64,000 nt of DNA from Astropecten irregularis (taxonomy: Eukaryota > Echinodermata > Asteroidea > Paxillosida > Astropectinidae). The notes beneath the pieces were generated by a model. It had not been told where the DNA came from, ran no database searches, and saw only the letters and a list, made by a program, of their open reading frames with translations. The stretch's first letter is position 1. Each line of letters opens with the position of its first letter. The translations under genes were made by a program, and so were the position numbers. The stretch lies in the NCBI GenBank assembly GCA_963971285.1, contig OZ020255.1, forward strand, positions 19,747,046 through 19,811,045, written 5' to 3'. Positions 11,641 to 25,905 of this stretch are shown in pieces.

Positions 11641-14600
11641 GGGTTTATGATCCAATGAACATGTCAGTATATAAGCAGCTTCTCTCATAATCAGATCTTA
11701 TCAGCGTATAATACCTGACAGCATTGCCTTTAATGAGGATTACTGACTTGCACATAATAATATGACTGATGCACTGACTGAAGGCTAACGAGATAAGCTC
11801 TTTATGTCATTATGACTATTGTCAGCACCAAGTATGACGGTAATTTGCAATGCCCTGTTGCCAAGGTAACTAACACGGTAGGTATGATAGTTATGGTAAT
11901 TATCATGTCTGTCATATCACCGTAATTAGGGAAGGAAACGGCCTCGGTTCATCAGTAGGTATTGTGGGATGATAAACCGAATACAATTATGGACTGAAGA
12001 ACAAGTGTATTCCAAACCGACCAGCTCAGTGATAAGGCCATAGAACATGGCCGTCGCTTTATTCAGAAAGGGCGGTCAGGTCGCCGTGGCGGTTCAGCTC
12101 TGGCAGCCAAGGTTTGAGTCCAACTCGGACCACAAGTGGATTGTATTCCGTGGGTTTTACCCAGAATATTACTCTAGGGTATTCCTCCCACCTCTAAAAC
12201 CTATCTTCTTCTCGTCATCTTTCCATAGGGGTTTCATCAGGCTTTCAAGCAACGATGCCGAGGTTCCTTTTCAGAGATATTTAGTTTCATTGCCAGATAT
12301 AAATCAAAAATAAGAAGGGACAGAGCAATGCAGTTTTTGCAATGATTTTGTGTTTGAATTACAAAAAAAAGGCTTAAATGACAAACACGTGACTTATTGG
12401 GAGTCAAAAGCCACATGAATGGTATCCATTTCATGGAGACCACTTAACATGTTCCCTTCCCTACGGCGCATTTAACACACTGCGTGTATCCCCTACGGAT
12501 AACAGAGTCTCAAGTATTGGACTTACCCAGTGAGTTGCTCCTTGACGTGGCGTCATTGCAGCTAGCTAACAGGGTCTCGAGTTTCTACCGTCAAATGATC
12601 CTTAGTCTGCAAACGGATATCCTCTCATATGACGAAGTATCGAATCAGGGGAAGATTGTATGGGAGGTGTAGTCTGACGGCACGAAGAGCACTCTTATGC
12701 AATTTGGTTCCCCTGTGGAAAATACACATATCAGTCACTATCATACACGGGCAATACTTATTATTTGCTCACACCACTCTGCATCTATGTACATGTACAG
12801 TTCTCATGCGTATGCGTAATCCTCAAGCCAAAGCTAGAGAGTCAAAGGCAAATATTTGATCAAGTTATGTTCCAGTCATTACGGGGCCGACCTAGCCTGT
12901 AGGTCAACTAGTAGCACAAAGATGTATCGACGGGAGTAGACTGCGTCCCTCGTAAAGACCAGGGACTTTGACTTTGTGAATTTGGTGCGAGTTTACAGCA
13001 TAAGGGCTATCATGCCACTACCAACTACATTTAGTCCTTCACATAGGAGATAGCTCTAGCATGCTTGTATCATGGAGGAAGGAAGATATAATGTGGAGGT
13101 TTCAAATGCTATCCGGTCAATGGTCACCCTAACACCTGCAAGGGCTGTGGGTCTGTTTGAAATCCAGACGGGTCGCTGGTACTCGCGGAGGCGATAAACA
13201 CTGGTCTGTACGCGGAGGATATGGAGCCCCGTCTGTACCGTATGGACGTGGTTTGGAAGGTCCGGGCGTCGCACACGTGTGTAGCTCTATGGATATAGGC
13301 ACTATGTACTGCGGCGAGTCTTGCTGTCTTTGTCAGTCACGTGGTTTGTCAAGATTCTCAGTGTCAGAAGAGGGTCCAATTTCAGCTGCGTCAAGCGTCG
13401 TGGCTAACACTTTGACGGTCGTACCCAGGCAAGGAATGCGTGAAGTCGCCGGCCACGGGTTACTATACCCATGGAGGAAGGAATAGACTTGCAGATCTCT
13501 GAGCCGTCACACCACGGGATCTTTTTGTTTTTATGTGAAGCCACAGCATGCAGGGTTTGTAGTGGGAACATCACAATCTTCAAGTTCTTGTGCTGTCACG
13601 TGCATGCCACTCCATGCGAGTAGATCAGACCATAGAGTAAGGAAGATCAGACGTGCATGCCCACTGATCACATTATCACATAGCAATCTTTGGCATCACC
13701 TCACCGTGTCTCGCTGGTACCCGACTTCCTGTTAACCACTTGAGGTGAATGCCCCCAATTAACCCCCGTCACTGGGCTCCGGACCGGTGCTCCTCAGCCA
13801 AACACCACAGTTATTATGTCAACTCCTCAGATCAAACAATCATTAACAAACAGCAAATTCAGAAGAAACACGCAATCAAGATGCTCTCCATGTTCAAAAA
13901 CAACCTGTCAAAAATAACACGCATATGAATTTATACATTTTAAGAAACTCACTTTGGGTAAGATGTTTCCATTGTAAACATCTTGAAATATCAACGTCTT
14001 AAGGTATAATCCCACGTGTTTTTATAAGAAGTCCTTATCGGCGCGCATCAGAGCTCCATTACAGCGCGTTCGCGTGTTGCCGTCGTTATAGGTGCCTACG
14101 TTCATGCATATAAGGTCATATGCATGCTGATATTAAGCCTGGCTATTCTGTAGCACAAACGGCTGCTCGACTTCGTATATTAATTACCTGTTAGCCATTG
14201 CAATACCCTCGATCTACCTCATTTAATGTGAATTGAATACGTTAATACGAGGCGATAGATACAGAATTACTGCAACATGGGGCTTATGGTGTAACCAGTG
14301 CCTTAAGCACATGTGGGTTGACTCACAACGGTGTGTAATATCTGTTCTTGTCTACTTTGCAATGCTAATGGGACAATATTCAATTGCATATTTCATAAGT
14401 CTTGCTCAGGTAAAACAGTCAGTGTTTGTGCAGACTCTGTGAATTGCCCTGCAGTTAATAGCAATAGGTCGAGCTAATGTCGGTCATTTCAGCTATATAA
14501 TGGCAGAAACTGCACGATTAATTTGGATTTGATGTCAAGTTTTCTCCCAACGCGTCGCTTGGTCGCACTGTCTATAGGTGATATATTATTTCCTTGATCA

Positions 14601-14766
14601 TAGTTGTTTATAACCACTTGCTGCTAACGCACGCTAGGCATTCTCATGAAGACGAAGTGTCAAATTAAACCAAGAAAACAAGACTCTTATTTGAAACAGA
14701 AAATGTCCTGCACCTGATGAACTAAGACACTGTTATTATGCGACATATCTTCTGAATACTCACAAC
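11641..14766. other. Intergenic, no gene seen
   Basis: No domain in any frame. ATGGAGGAAGGAA occurs at 13071 and 13470 as a short direct repeat. The 13157-13486 frame between them is not recognised. Confidence 0.45.
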
Positions 14767-14950
14767 AATAAATAAGACTTGAAGCAATGCAGCATGGTGG
14801 AAGTACAATGTACTATTAAAGTAAGGTAGGTTTGCGGTGACACCATGTAATCTCTTCTGTGAGAATGTGTGGTTCTGAGAAAAACCAAAGGTATTAACTC
14901 GACGTTCCGAACAGTGCCGACAAGGTGTCACCGCAAACCTACCTTACTTT
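14767..14950. mobile_element. Inverted-repeat element with 27-bp arms
   Basis: The arms at 14818-14844 and 14924-14950 are perfect inverted repeats (AAAGTAAGGTAGGTTTGCGG, then TGACACC). The part from 14769 to about 14915, including GTGTGGTTCTGAGA and CTCGACGTTCCGAACAGTG, is shared with 25746-25880, so the repeat is wider than the arms. Confidence 0.65.
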
Positions 14951-16238
14951 ACTCACAACAATATTATTCAAAGCCGAAAGCCGAAAACCGAAAACCACAG
15001 AAAATGAAGTAAGTTGGGAAAAATTGATTTCGTGACACCTTTAACAGATGGGAACATAATTGACGTATGCATCGTAAGAGTCATTATCAAGGACTAATCA
15101 TCTACACACTGGGCAGATTAACGCAGAATGCACATACCGAATTGGAATTTATGACGTCAGGGAAAATCAAAGCTTTACGACACTGCCATTAATGTTCGCT
15201 CTGGCGCCTGGACTGATCTGCATCCTGCACATTATGGGTGCAGACCAAAGTTGGCCCCACACACCAAAAAGGTCTTAGCACCTAACTACACTACCAAGCC
15301 AACCTACACATCCTCGTGTGAGTGCACTGACCAATAATTGCCAGAGGAAGTAGAAAGGACCCTTTTTAAGAACAAGTTCGCAATGACAAGATGAGAATAT
15401 CAACGGACATAAAAAGTGGCGCGAAACGAGGAATGAGGTATTTTTATATCTAAATTCATTATTCATTTTGGATATTTGCGCTGTAAGTTTCCGTTCCGTA
15501 TTGATTTTTCTCCTGTAAAGCATCGAGGAGGAAAGTCTTCTATATCAGCACTATTTTTACTCTCTTTGCCACTCTCAACGAACCTTTCTTTCAAGTGCGA
15601 GGTAAGATTGGAAGCACCTGCATCGAGGACAGTTCCTTGCCCCGGTCCTTCTACTGTCCACAGTCCGGAGGCTTCGCTCCGAATTATTCGGGTGAATTTC
15701 AACGGAATCGATTTTTCTTCTCGCTCCCTATCTTTATTTTTTTTTTCCGAGGCGTTATTTGAATTGTGATCCAGCACCTTGTATTTTGGCATCGACAGGT
15801 GGATACGTGAGGTCCTTGAGATTGTAAGGAGGGGGGGGGGGGGTGGAGCCAGGACGGTTTAAGTAAATAAACAAGGATTATGCGAGCGCTTGAGAGATAT
15901 AAGGGTAAAGGAGGAATAAGTCACAGATAATAAGATGCGCAGGCCGCGCCTACATGCATAGGTATAATGCTCGGTCTGTCAGTGTACCCCACGGGCGCAA
16001 CGATGCACCCTTTAAGAAGCAAAGAGCTTAATACCCCCCAGGCAAGGCGACAGTCACAGTCCAACTTTTTACAAGAGGACATGTTCGGAGAGGAAGAAGA
16101 AATGAAAAGCCTCATGAATGATGGAATATTTCATTCACTTCAACTGGAATCCTTCGCATCGCTCACCACCTTCCTAAAACATATCCTCGTCATGTTGGCT
16201 GTTTCTAAACATAATCGAGCCAATGCACAACTGCCCCA
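14951..16238. other. Intergenic, no gene seen
   Basis: Overlapping open frames on both strands at 15463-15792 are of similar length and unlike any family I know. Only the poly-G tract stands out. Confidence 0.4.
15828..15847 (+). repeat. Poly-G tract
   Basis: A run of about 16 G in a GGAGGGG...GTGG context. Confidence 0.85.
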
Positions 16239-16378
16239 GGGGTCGATTTCACCAAACTCATCGTAACGTACTATCAATCGTAGGTCTTAAGATGCATTGG
16301 AGCCCTACGTAGGAAACGATGGGTTATGCTTCGTAACCCGAGTTAAGATCGATCGTTGGGCTTCGTGAAATCGACCCC
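16239..16378 (+). mobile_element. Palindromic MITE with GGGGTCGATTTCAC ends, copy 2
   Basis: It begins GGGGTCGATTTCACCAAACT and ends CTTCGTGAAATCGACCCC, giving inverted ends of about 18 bp, and is strongly self-complementary throughout. It has the same orientation as the 2.8 kb copy and the opposite to the 17.2 kb copy. Confidence 0.78.
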
Positions 16379-16782
16379 AGGTATATCATTTCGATGAGAC
16401 TTCGAAGTTTGCCAGTGGAAATGACTAGGAGATACAGAGTTCACGCACAGGACGGTGGAGATATTAATACTATTCCGAGGCATTTTGGCAAGTATCTGCA
16501 ATGGGACCATTTTCTCACACGTCGTCATCTTTTAACTAGTAAATCTCTCACATCGTGACGAGCCAGACACTATCGTTGCATCGGATTACCAGACGCTCTG
16601 GTAATTTTAGACACAGCAACTCTCATTAAAAACCATATAAACCTTTTTTAACACATATTCACCCCGTTTGGCTGCACACACGTCGGAGAACAAGTCTACA
16701 ACTTTGATCAAAAGAAGTAGGTCTACATAAAAGGACAACAACGGTTTCATTGTAGTTCGTGTTTTCTCTATAATGGTCGTTA

Positions 16783-17149
16783 TTAAAAGGTAATATCATA
16801 CTTCTGTTTTTATCAAAGAAATACAGATTAATGGGCAAAAATACCAAGACAGATAAAGTAACAGACATCTGTGAAAATGTCAGTCCCATACGGTGTCCAC
16901 TTTTTGAGAAAACAGTGAAAAACAGCCACAGTATTTCTTGAAGTCTTTTCTCTTTTATTTTTGATCTTTTAAGAGATCAAAAAGATTTTCTGTCGTCGTT
17001 TTACTAATTTCTGGATAAATACAACATTTCAGGCGGAACAAATTTAAGGGTTTGTTTCTACCACCACCATCTTTATACCCTGTAAGTTATACGTAAATCT
17101 GTGAACATTTCTGTTTTGGTTTCTTACCAAAGTATCATACTACCTTTAA
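16783..17149 (+). mobile_element. MITE of the TTAA family, copy 2
   Basis: It has the same ends and inner blocks as the 3.9 kb copy, with TTAA at 16783-16786 and 17146-17149. It lies between two palindromic elements of another family (16239-16378 and 17185-17332). Confidence 0.82.
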
Positions 17150-17184
17150 GTATAGAAACATAAAATGACATCCGTAGGCGACAA

Positions 17185-17332
17185 GGGGTCGATTTCACGA
17201 AGCCCTGCAATCGATCGTAGCTCGAGTTACGAAGGATAACCCATCGTAGGAGGCCTATCCCATGTAGGGCTTCAATGCATCACAAGTCCTACGATTGACA
17301 GTAAGTTACGATGAGTTTGGTGAAATCGACCC
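17185..17332 (-). mobile_element. Palindromic MITE with GGGGTCGATTTCAC ends, copy 3
   Basis: It begins GGGGTCGATTTCACGAAGCC and ends TTTGGTGAAATCGACCC. It is in reverse orientation to the copy at 16239 and holds the same inner words in reverse order. Confidence 0.78.
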
Positions 17333-20300
17333 AAGGAGTTCTATACTGAAACAAAAACCAAACAAAAACGAAATAACAATACAAAGAACTTATCACAATG
17401 CAAAATATCGATATCAATTGAAATAAAAGAACATTCAAGTGGAGTATAATGTGATTTTACTCTGACGTCAGTTTGTAGGTTAAAGGTCAGATTAATGACG
17501 GGAATTACATGTTAAGAACAAATTCTGTATAATGCGCGGGGGCCGGGGAGGCTTCCAAACCTGATAGAGACGACATAGGACAAATCTCAAATCAAAAGGT
17601 TTATTCCCAACGGAATTCCAGAGAAATCAATCAAAATCAATGCTGAATTACAATTGAATCTGCTTTGCTCGAATGAAGAATTTGACACGCATTAAACGAA
17701 TGGCAGTTTTCCTTCAATCAACAAAATGTTGCCGAATGAAACGAAATCGTCGCGACAGCGTCGCAAAATGGCCAGACGAAATCCATCGGTGACAATCAAA
17801 CACAAGAAGACATGGAGAAGATACCCATATATCATGAACATATAGATTGTCTAGATTGCCCTTGCCAAGGGGAGAGGAATTGCAAATATAACTTAGGCAG
17901 ACGAAGAAGTGGAAAAGATTGCACTATAGTCGGCTCTCGTGTTACAATTTACCAGGCAGTAAGGAGTCAATGTGCGTTGTCATCATCCTGCAAGGGCTCC
18001 GTGGTGTGTCTTTCATCAACAAGTAATGAATCGCGATTTCAGAGACGTAAATATTCTCCCTCTCTCTTTCCAGGGGATACGGCAGAGGAGAGCAGCCTCA
18101 TGCTCGCGCGCTAAGATCACTCCGTCCAGGATCCACCAGCCCCTCCCGTTCGTCCAGGGGTGTTTGAAGGGTGGAACCAAAGCAAATTGAGAGATCTCTG
18201 CACTTGCCATGCTACATGTCTTGGGTACTTCAAACCAAAATAATCTCGGATTCTAGCTAACATGGGGCAAAGAGCCATCCCAAACACACTGTTCTTCCTT
18301 TTCATAACATTTTGTTTAATTCGTTCTCAATTTGGGGATAAATGTGAAATTCAATGTTTGCATTTTACATTAAAGAATGTACGGAGCGTACAAAACAGTT
18401 GTACACATTTTTATGTCGAATTAAATAAACGCGTTAGGTCCTATGATACGACACATATAGGTATAATTCCGATTCGTATTCTTATCTCCAAACGGTCTGC
18501 AGTAATCTATTGGCTGTGTTAACTTAAAATATTTATTACAAAATCCGTTTTGTCAGCTAAAGCAGTTTTTCCCAATTTTATTTACCTTTTCATCTCAAGT
18601 CATAAAATGCAATCGAAGCCACTGCAGGGCGCAGATGTTTATCTTGGGCAAATTTTTAATTTGTAAGATCGAACTTTATCCTGCTGACATTTTGTAAGAA
18701 TGAATTCAGAGTCACGGACGGGCTCGTGCTGTCATACCAGCGAGGGTCTATAAGGGAAGAGAGATGGGGAAATAAAGATTCCTGTCCACCTGAAGTAGAC
18801 ACGCTCTGCAAGGTTGAACAAAATGAAAACAGTCCGGAAATCTTGCCAATTCCCTGATCAGTTTATCGTGAGCGGGTTCGGTTTATTCAATTACGAGGCT
18901 AGCTCCTGATTCAGTTATCGCTATCAATGTGCGTGTATCTACTACCAATGACTCTAATACATCATTGTATTTTTCTTCTATCTGAAACGCTAGCACTAAA
19001 AACACGAACGTCTTTTACAATAATTCGTGACCACGATTACATGAGTTGTCAAATCAGGAATTTAGCCTTCGCTGATGGGATGTACTGGTTGGTAACGACC
19101 ACTAGGGGTATAAGGAAAGGGACATCAAGTAATGTGACAATTTGAGGGAAATTGATATGGAGCCTTAAGGAATAATATTCAGAGACTTTGATGGAGCTTA
19201 GAACAAGTTCTCCATGGATGGACTTGTATTATAGTAATTCGTATGAAAGAGCAACTGGTGATATTACAATCAAATCTTGTATTTACGCTTTTGAATTATT
19301 CGTCTTGGCAAAAAAAAAATAGCTAGCCCCAAACAAACCAACGATGTGGACACACAAATCTGACGTTTTTATTCTGATGTTAAGAGCCCGATGGGCATGC
19401 ATAGCATAAACCGATTCTTCCTCAAAACGCCCGGACAGTTATTGGTGTTTTATCGTGGACATCGAGGTAGGTCTAATGGATATAAGGACTTGAATAGACA
19501 TCGGCAGGAGTGGACATTAAAGAGACAGATATTTACGAGTGGCGGGGTTATGAGTATAGTCTATCCTTATGATTAACTGCTGCAGGTATACTGCTCAGGA
19601 GAAGACGTGGACTGATGCAAGAGCGTGGAGGATAATGAATTCCTACCTACTGCTTGTTGCATGATACCAATCTTCGATTTCAGATGGATGCAGCGGTATC
19701 AACGGTCACTTGCAACGAGACGCGAGGTTTCAATCGAACCTTAACCCTTCCAGCTATACACGCTGCGATGTCTAAATGACATGGTAATGACCACTCTAGG
19801 TTGTTTGTCCACGCTCCGTCCCCGACTATCCTCCACTTCCAACCATCGAGTGCCCGGAAGATGTTGGAGAGGCCAGTTGTACATCACCCTTTTTCCAATT
19901 TCCTCATCAGCCCTCCGGTCTTTTGACCGTCTCTCTTTACCTGAACTGCCCCGGGCGAGAGCGCTCCCCGCCCCGGTCAATTCTTCCTTCCGCTTCCCGC
20001 TTGCACTCGTCTTTGATTCACTTTGGGGGGACAAGTGTATATTCTATTAGTACGTCTATTTATCATTACTGTCAGGCAAAGGGAACAAACACGGCTTCAA
20101 CCTTCAAAAATGACCAAGGATGTAATTTACTCAAAGACATTCACACAGGTAACATGGTTAATTTATCGTTCTTAATTGAGGGACACAACTCGCTTGTGAG
20201 GTAAAGGAACGAACTGCCTCTGTTGAAGTCCCCCCAATGTCCATTCACAATGAACAGGTGTCTACAGATTCGATTTAATATTACTTGCATGGAGTGTCGC

Positions 20301-23300
20301 TACCCACATCAACAACAAGACATTCTTTAAAAAGGTCCCGACATTCCATCAAAGACAAATTGCATGCATTTACATGAACCCCTGTACTTAGCTATCAAGA
20401 ATATAACAACAGCTAATCAGAAATATTTATTGCTTTTCTAAATCCGGCAGGTGCGGTTAATACCGAACGGATTTGTCATTTTACAAAAATTATTGTACAA
20501 TTCCGTTTTTTAATTCGAACTTCGCAATTTCCGGTTGAATCATTTCGATTTCTTAGGGAAAAACATCATTATATGACATCGTCAAATGAAAGTCGCCACT
20601 AGCCAGGTGTCAGCTATCGGTACAGGTTTTGTCTTGGTATTCAACATGAGAGACTCTCATTCATAAAGGGGCCCCATCTGACATTGCCTTGAATTTTAAT
20701 TGATTGGGGATGTTTCCAAAATGAGATACACGGTTTGAAGAGATCTGCATGTATTACGGGCCATACATATTTCACTTTTTGGTAAACAGCCCCATTCATC
20801 TCCATATGGATAATGCAATTTCGATGCCTGATACAGGAAAACAATAGATTTGAGTAATAGATGCAATTCTACGTAGAGTCCAAGGCAGGATTAAGCAATC
20901 AGTGTAATAATCGCACTCAAAAGTGGTGTCGAGACAGCGCCCTCATTTAGGCCAAACATGTAACCAATAATTGGCATTCTTTAAGGTCCTTTTATTCACT
21001 CTCTCCAAATTTTAAACACCCGTAAAACGGTTAAAAGACACGTCAAGGAAAATACACAGAGAGGTCCCCCAATGACACCTTAAATTTGCTATTTTTGTGT
21101 TTATTTTCTTGTTGTTTACGTTGTATTTACTTTTAAGTATGAATGTTACCAATAGAGGTGTTGTCGGTCTACAAAGATCAAAAGAAAGTTATGAGATGGA
21201 TGTAAATTCGGTGAACAACGAGGGCGCTATAACTTGAAGTCCCACATTGGCAATATTCCATAACTCGCAATATGGCTGCCTTGGCGTCGGCTTAAAACCT
21301 CTGAACGTAAATCATTATGTTTTTCATACCAGCAACCTATCTTGACCAATAATAACATTCAGGTTTACTGGCAAAGCCAGTCGGTATAAAAAAGTGATTG
21401 CAATCGGACCTTTACCCCAAAAGGACAAGCTCCATAAATACATTGTGCCAACCCGGTTCACAAGCGGACATACCAACCCGCGGCGATATTGCCGCTTTAC
21501 ATTGTGTGTGAAACCGTCCATTCTCTCCTGTTTCTGCCTGTAGCACAAAAAAACCTTCAATTGGACCACTTGCAAATTGCACATAGGAATTCATACAGAA
21601 ACCAGCCTTTCAAATTCCCAGCCTTTTCCCCCCGTCCACTTATTCATACGCAGCGCTAACTTAGTAACCTTGCAACAAGACATCACTTTATGCCCTCATA
21701 GCCAAGTCTACTAATTCAATCCTCCACTCTTTCAGGGAGAGAGGAAGAAGAAGAAAAAAAAATCCATCTCGGGAAATTGAATCTGGCGATGAAAGGCGTA
21801 ATCTGGATGCATCGTCTTTCACGTCTCGTTTCTCACTCTCCCCCCCCCCCTCTCTCTCTCTCTCTCTTTCTCGACTAACTCCAAGGAGTTGCTGGCCGTG
21901 AAGCCACCAAGACGGGCCCCGTTCCAGCAAATGCAATTACAGCCACACTGAGTTGCAAGCCGCTGAGAGGAGAGGCAGGAAAGGAGGGGGTGGGTGGGGA
22001 AAACAAGGGAGGAGAGGGTGGGCATGTTTGGACGAAGAGGGGACGACACACTTTCACGAGGAAGGCAGGCTCGTCCGATCAAGCCCCACATCAGTCCTGA
22101 ACCCAGCACGGATGTCTGTCACACTCCATGACCTTTTCGCCCATGCTGATTGCTTTAGTCTCGAGTTGTTGTTAATGACAGACATGGAAAACGGAGCACA
22201 CTGACGAGAAAATAAGATCAGGAAGAAAATGGAAGAGGTTCCATGGGTGATGTCCGGCGAGATTTGGTCGGGACTGGGCTTGCTGGCTGCCTCGCTCGGT
22301 CTAGTTTATTTATCAACGACAAATCAAGGTGATAGCATGCGCCAAGTAGAATGACAAATAAAACTTGTAAAACCCCCACAACCCCAAACGGTTACTTCAA
22401 CAGCTTCTACTCTCAATCACAGAGGACGCTGTAATCTCAAGAGATGGCAAGTGCGAGGAAAGACGGTCTGACCCTTGACGGCACCGTAAACTAGGTTTCT
22501 TTATCGCTCAATCAACGGATAAGAAGCAGGCGTTAATGATTGTGCGTCTGCAGAACAACAACATTTACGAGAAAACCCGCCGCAATTAACTTCAATTGAG
22601 TTTGCAGTCCATGCAGTGTAGCCGCGGCTTGCTAAACAGAGAAACATTGACTCGGTGAACGGTTTGTGCAGCTGACGCGTGAACTAATCTCATCATCGTG
22701 GACGGTTCGTGTGCAAACTGGGCAAAATTAGATCGATGTCGCGATTTGACGGACAGCAAAATAATTATATAGAACAAAATATTGCCCTGGCAATACGCCA
22801 GCAATCAGGCGCGTTTCTATAGAGCCATGTTCTAGGGGGCGCTAGACCCTTCGCTCATGACGTCACCAAACGTCCGCTTAAATAGTCTGATGGAAACAAA
22901 CAATTTGCCTATAATACTAAGCACGATTTGGAGGGTAATACGTATAAACTATATTTAATAATCCATTATAAAAATGGCAAGAATAAAAATTTGCTTTTAT
23001 TTTTTCTTTATCTCGAAATAAATTCTAATCAAAAAGTAGATGCCCATCTATACACGCCAAATAGTTATTACGGAGAGCCCGCTTTCTCCTTTTCTTAAAT
23101 GAAAAAGACCAAAATCAAGAATTTACAAATTTTCCTTTTAAGCGAAGGAGGCTGATTACCGACCCAGAACTGGGATTGTCAGTAACAGTGATGATAAAAG
23201 CAACAGCAAAGAGTAATTTAAAGCATATGCATTATGCGTTTTCCACTTTGCCGAAGAATCCCTACTGACATTATGATTACTAGAACAATTCGGATGCAAG

Positions 23301-25743
23301 TGATGAAGGGTGAAATGAAGGAAGCAGAACAAAGGCCCCCGCCGACGACAGACGCCTTACTCAAGATGGCACTTGATCAGCTTGTAAGAAGTCTACTCGG
23401 ACAAGAGTACCATCACTTGGACACCATCGTGGTAATAAGAGGAATGATGCTGATCACCAGTGGCAGGGTACCACTTATTTCGAGATCGAACCAATCAGAT
23501 GCCAGTATCGAGCGATGAATAGAGCTAAGAACTGCTCTGTGTTTTGCACTGGAGAGTCAGTAATAGTGACTCGCCAATAAAGAGCACTCACTCCACGAAG
23601 CATCTTAATGAACAACGACGTACAAAGAAGAGTCATTTAAGCCTTGGAGCTCTTCTCCATTACCTGCCCTCCCTCGCCAATCTCTTTCCTAGCTTCTAGC
23701 CAACCACATATTGACACTCGACCAAGATTACTGTCGACAATTCTAGGCAAAATCTAGGGTCGAATGTACGGAGGGCAAACACTCACGGAAAATAAAAGCA
23801 AGAGAAGAAAAAGAGGAAGAAGAAACTAGGCCAGGATTGCTTGCCCTCCTCGTCTTAAACTGCAAAACACCAGGACTGACTGACTCCGGGAAATCCGCAG
23901 GGAATGGACCAAGGAGGGTACCGACAGGGTGGGAACAAAGAGCCAACCGCCGCATTGAGCATTCCCCCGGAGGACCCTCTCGCTTCGCTCTGCCGTCGGA
24001 CATCAAAACGCAGCACTCGGATTTCGTTATTGACGGAACATCTGTGACAGTAATCAAGTAACGACGGTCTAAATCACTGAAATTTACATCGAGGGAGAGA
24101 GAGTGAGGCGTGATAATAGAGGATTATACAGCAGCATGTTTGACATCTCAGCTGGTATATAATTCTACCTGTATTCAACAAACAATCTTGCTCCATGGAC
24201 ATGTACATTAACCCTTTACACGCTGCTATTAATCCACGCGCATTATCCCGTAGAGATGAATGTCCTGTGCATGAGATGGCAGAAATGAAAAACAACTGAA
24301 TTTTCAAACCTTTTCTTTTTCCTTCATGAAGGAAGACTTGTATGGAAAAATAAAATGTCTTTTACAATAATATTTTCCATCTTAAAGTATAAAATCTCAC
24401 AAGTCTAGAAATTAATGAAGAAGCACATGTTTAAAAATGAGTGATGGATTATTTTCAAAAAGCAACGGAATCGCTTCAGGCAACTCACACAAACATTATG
24501 TGTCTATACAGGCAAAATACATAAGCACATTCACACTGCATGTATACATGTACATATGAAATGCCAGTGGTATTTTGAAAAGCAATCGTTGTACAAACTG
24601 ATCTAAATCGTTAGAAATTTCAAACATTAGATATGCAAATCATCTTACTTAATACGGGCCTATTCACGCGACATGTCAGCAAACGTAGGTTGCTAGGTGA
24701 CGGTTATTAATTGTTTACACGTTGCTATGACTTCGGATGATCAATCTTTTGAAGAATAAATCACCCTGGCTCCGGACCTAATAAAAGTCCATTTCCATCC
24801 GGTTAGGATGTCTTGTTATTCCCAATTAAATGCTTGTTACTGTTTCCAACAAACCACACACAAGAAAGCAAATGGAATTAAATTACACCTAGAGCGGTGG
24901 TGGATGGAATTAAATGTAGGACACATCATTATAAATTGTGCCGTGCTTAGATGACAGAAATCAGTAAGTTGCTAGCTTTAGATATAAACCTATAGAACAA
25001 CCCACTCAAATAGCTCAGCCATATGGTAACAGGGCTAGGGTCCTGGCTGTGGCGCCACCTACGGTACTCATTGGGCAAGCTCATCTTGAAAAAAACAAAC
25101 CGGTATAGACCTTTCTTTTGCAACGTCACAGCCCGAAGTTTTGCCAACCAAGATGGCGGAAACTAAATGGCGAGCTATGAAAGCCAAGCAAAGTCATACG
25201 GGGTACACAACGTTTCTTGAACATTCAAAGTATTGCTGAATGTATTGTACACAATACAAATACAGCTATGGACAGTTTGCTATACACTGTTGTATTTGGT
25301 CACATATTGTAAACAACAATGAAATATTTTGCAATACAGAATGCATTTAGACATTCCTAATGTCTTTTGGTACAAACGACCAAGCTATAAGATGTTAGGT
25401 ACTAAAACGTAGGTTTGTACCTAAATTGTTTTTCATTTATTTCTAATTTACAGTTTTGCTAGCAGTCGATATCGATAGAGTCTCATTCTCAACATGAAAA
25501 TGTCAGATATGTTAACATAATGGCCCAGCTACAGTGTTAGCAGCGTCACGAGTATGTCCGACGCCAGGGAATGAGACAGCGACCAGCACGATATAATAAT
25601 TGCATCCTCTGGGTATTCATTAATTAACGTATAAGGCGTCATGTACATTTATCAATATGCCATACCGCCCATCAAGACGGAATGTTGTTATCAAAATTAG
25701 AGCATTCAATAATTTGCGCTCATTTTAGTTTTGCAATGACGGG
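17333..25743. other. Intergenic, no gene seen
   Basis: Long AT-rich stretch with a GC-richer, CT/GA-rich patch at about 21.7-22.1 kb. Short frames only. A cysteine-rich 100-codon frame at 17812-18114 has no recognisable pattern. Confidence 0.45.
21835..21871 (+). repeat. Poly-C and CT microsatellite
   Basis: A run of C is followed by about ten CT units. The surroundings to about 22050 are also rich in GGA/CTC triplets. Confidence 0.85.
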
Positions 25744-25905
25744 CGAATAAGACTTGAAGCTATGCATGGTGGAAGTACTAAAAGAAGGTATGTTTGCGGT
25801 GACACCATATAATCTCTTTTGTGAGAGTGTGTGGTTCTGAGAAGAACCGTTGGTATTATCTCGACGTTCCGAACAGTGTGCTCTGTTTGTCCTCAGGAGA
25901 GTGAC
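25744..25905. repeat. Second copy of the repeat containing GTTTGCGGTGACACC
   Basis: Homologous to 14769-14915: AATAAGACTTGAAGC, GGTGGAAGTAC, TTTGCGGTGACACCAT, GTGTGGTTCTGAGA and CTCGACGTTCCGAACAGTG occur in the same order. It lacks the second inverted arm and continues instead into CTCTGTTTGTCCTCAGGAG. Confidence 0.65.

Noticed and set aside
15463..15792. Overlapping open frames on both strands
   Set aside because: Similar length on both strands and no family resemblance; typical of chance.
17812..18114. Cysteine-rich 100-codon frame
   Set aside because: The cysteine spacing does not fit a known small secreted family, and there is no signal peptide.
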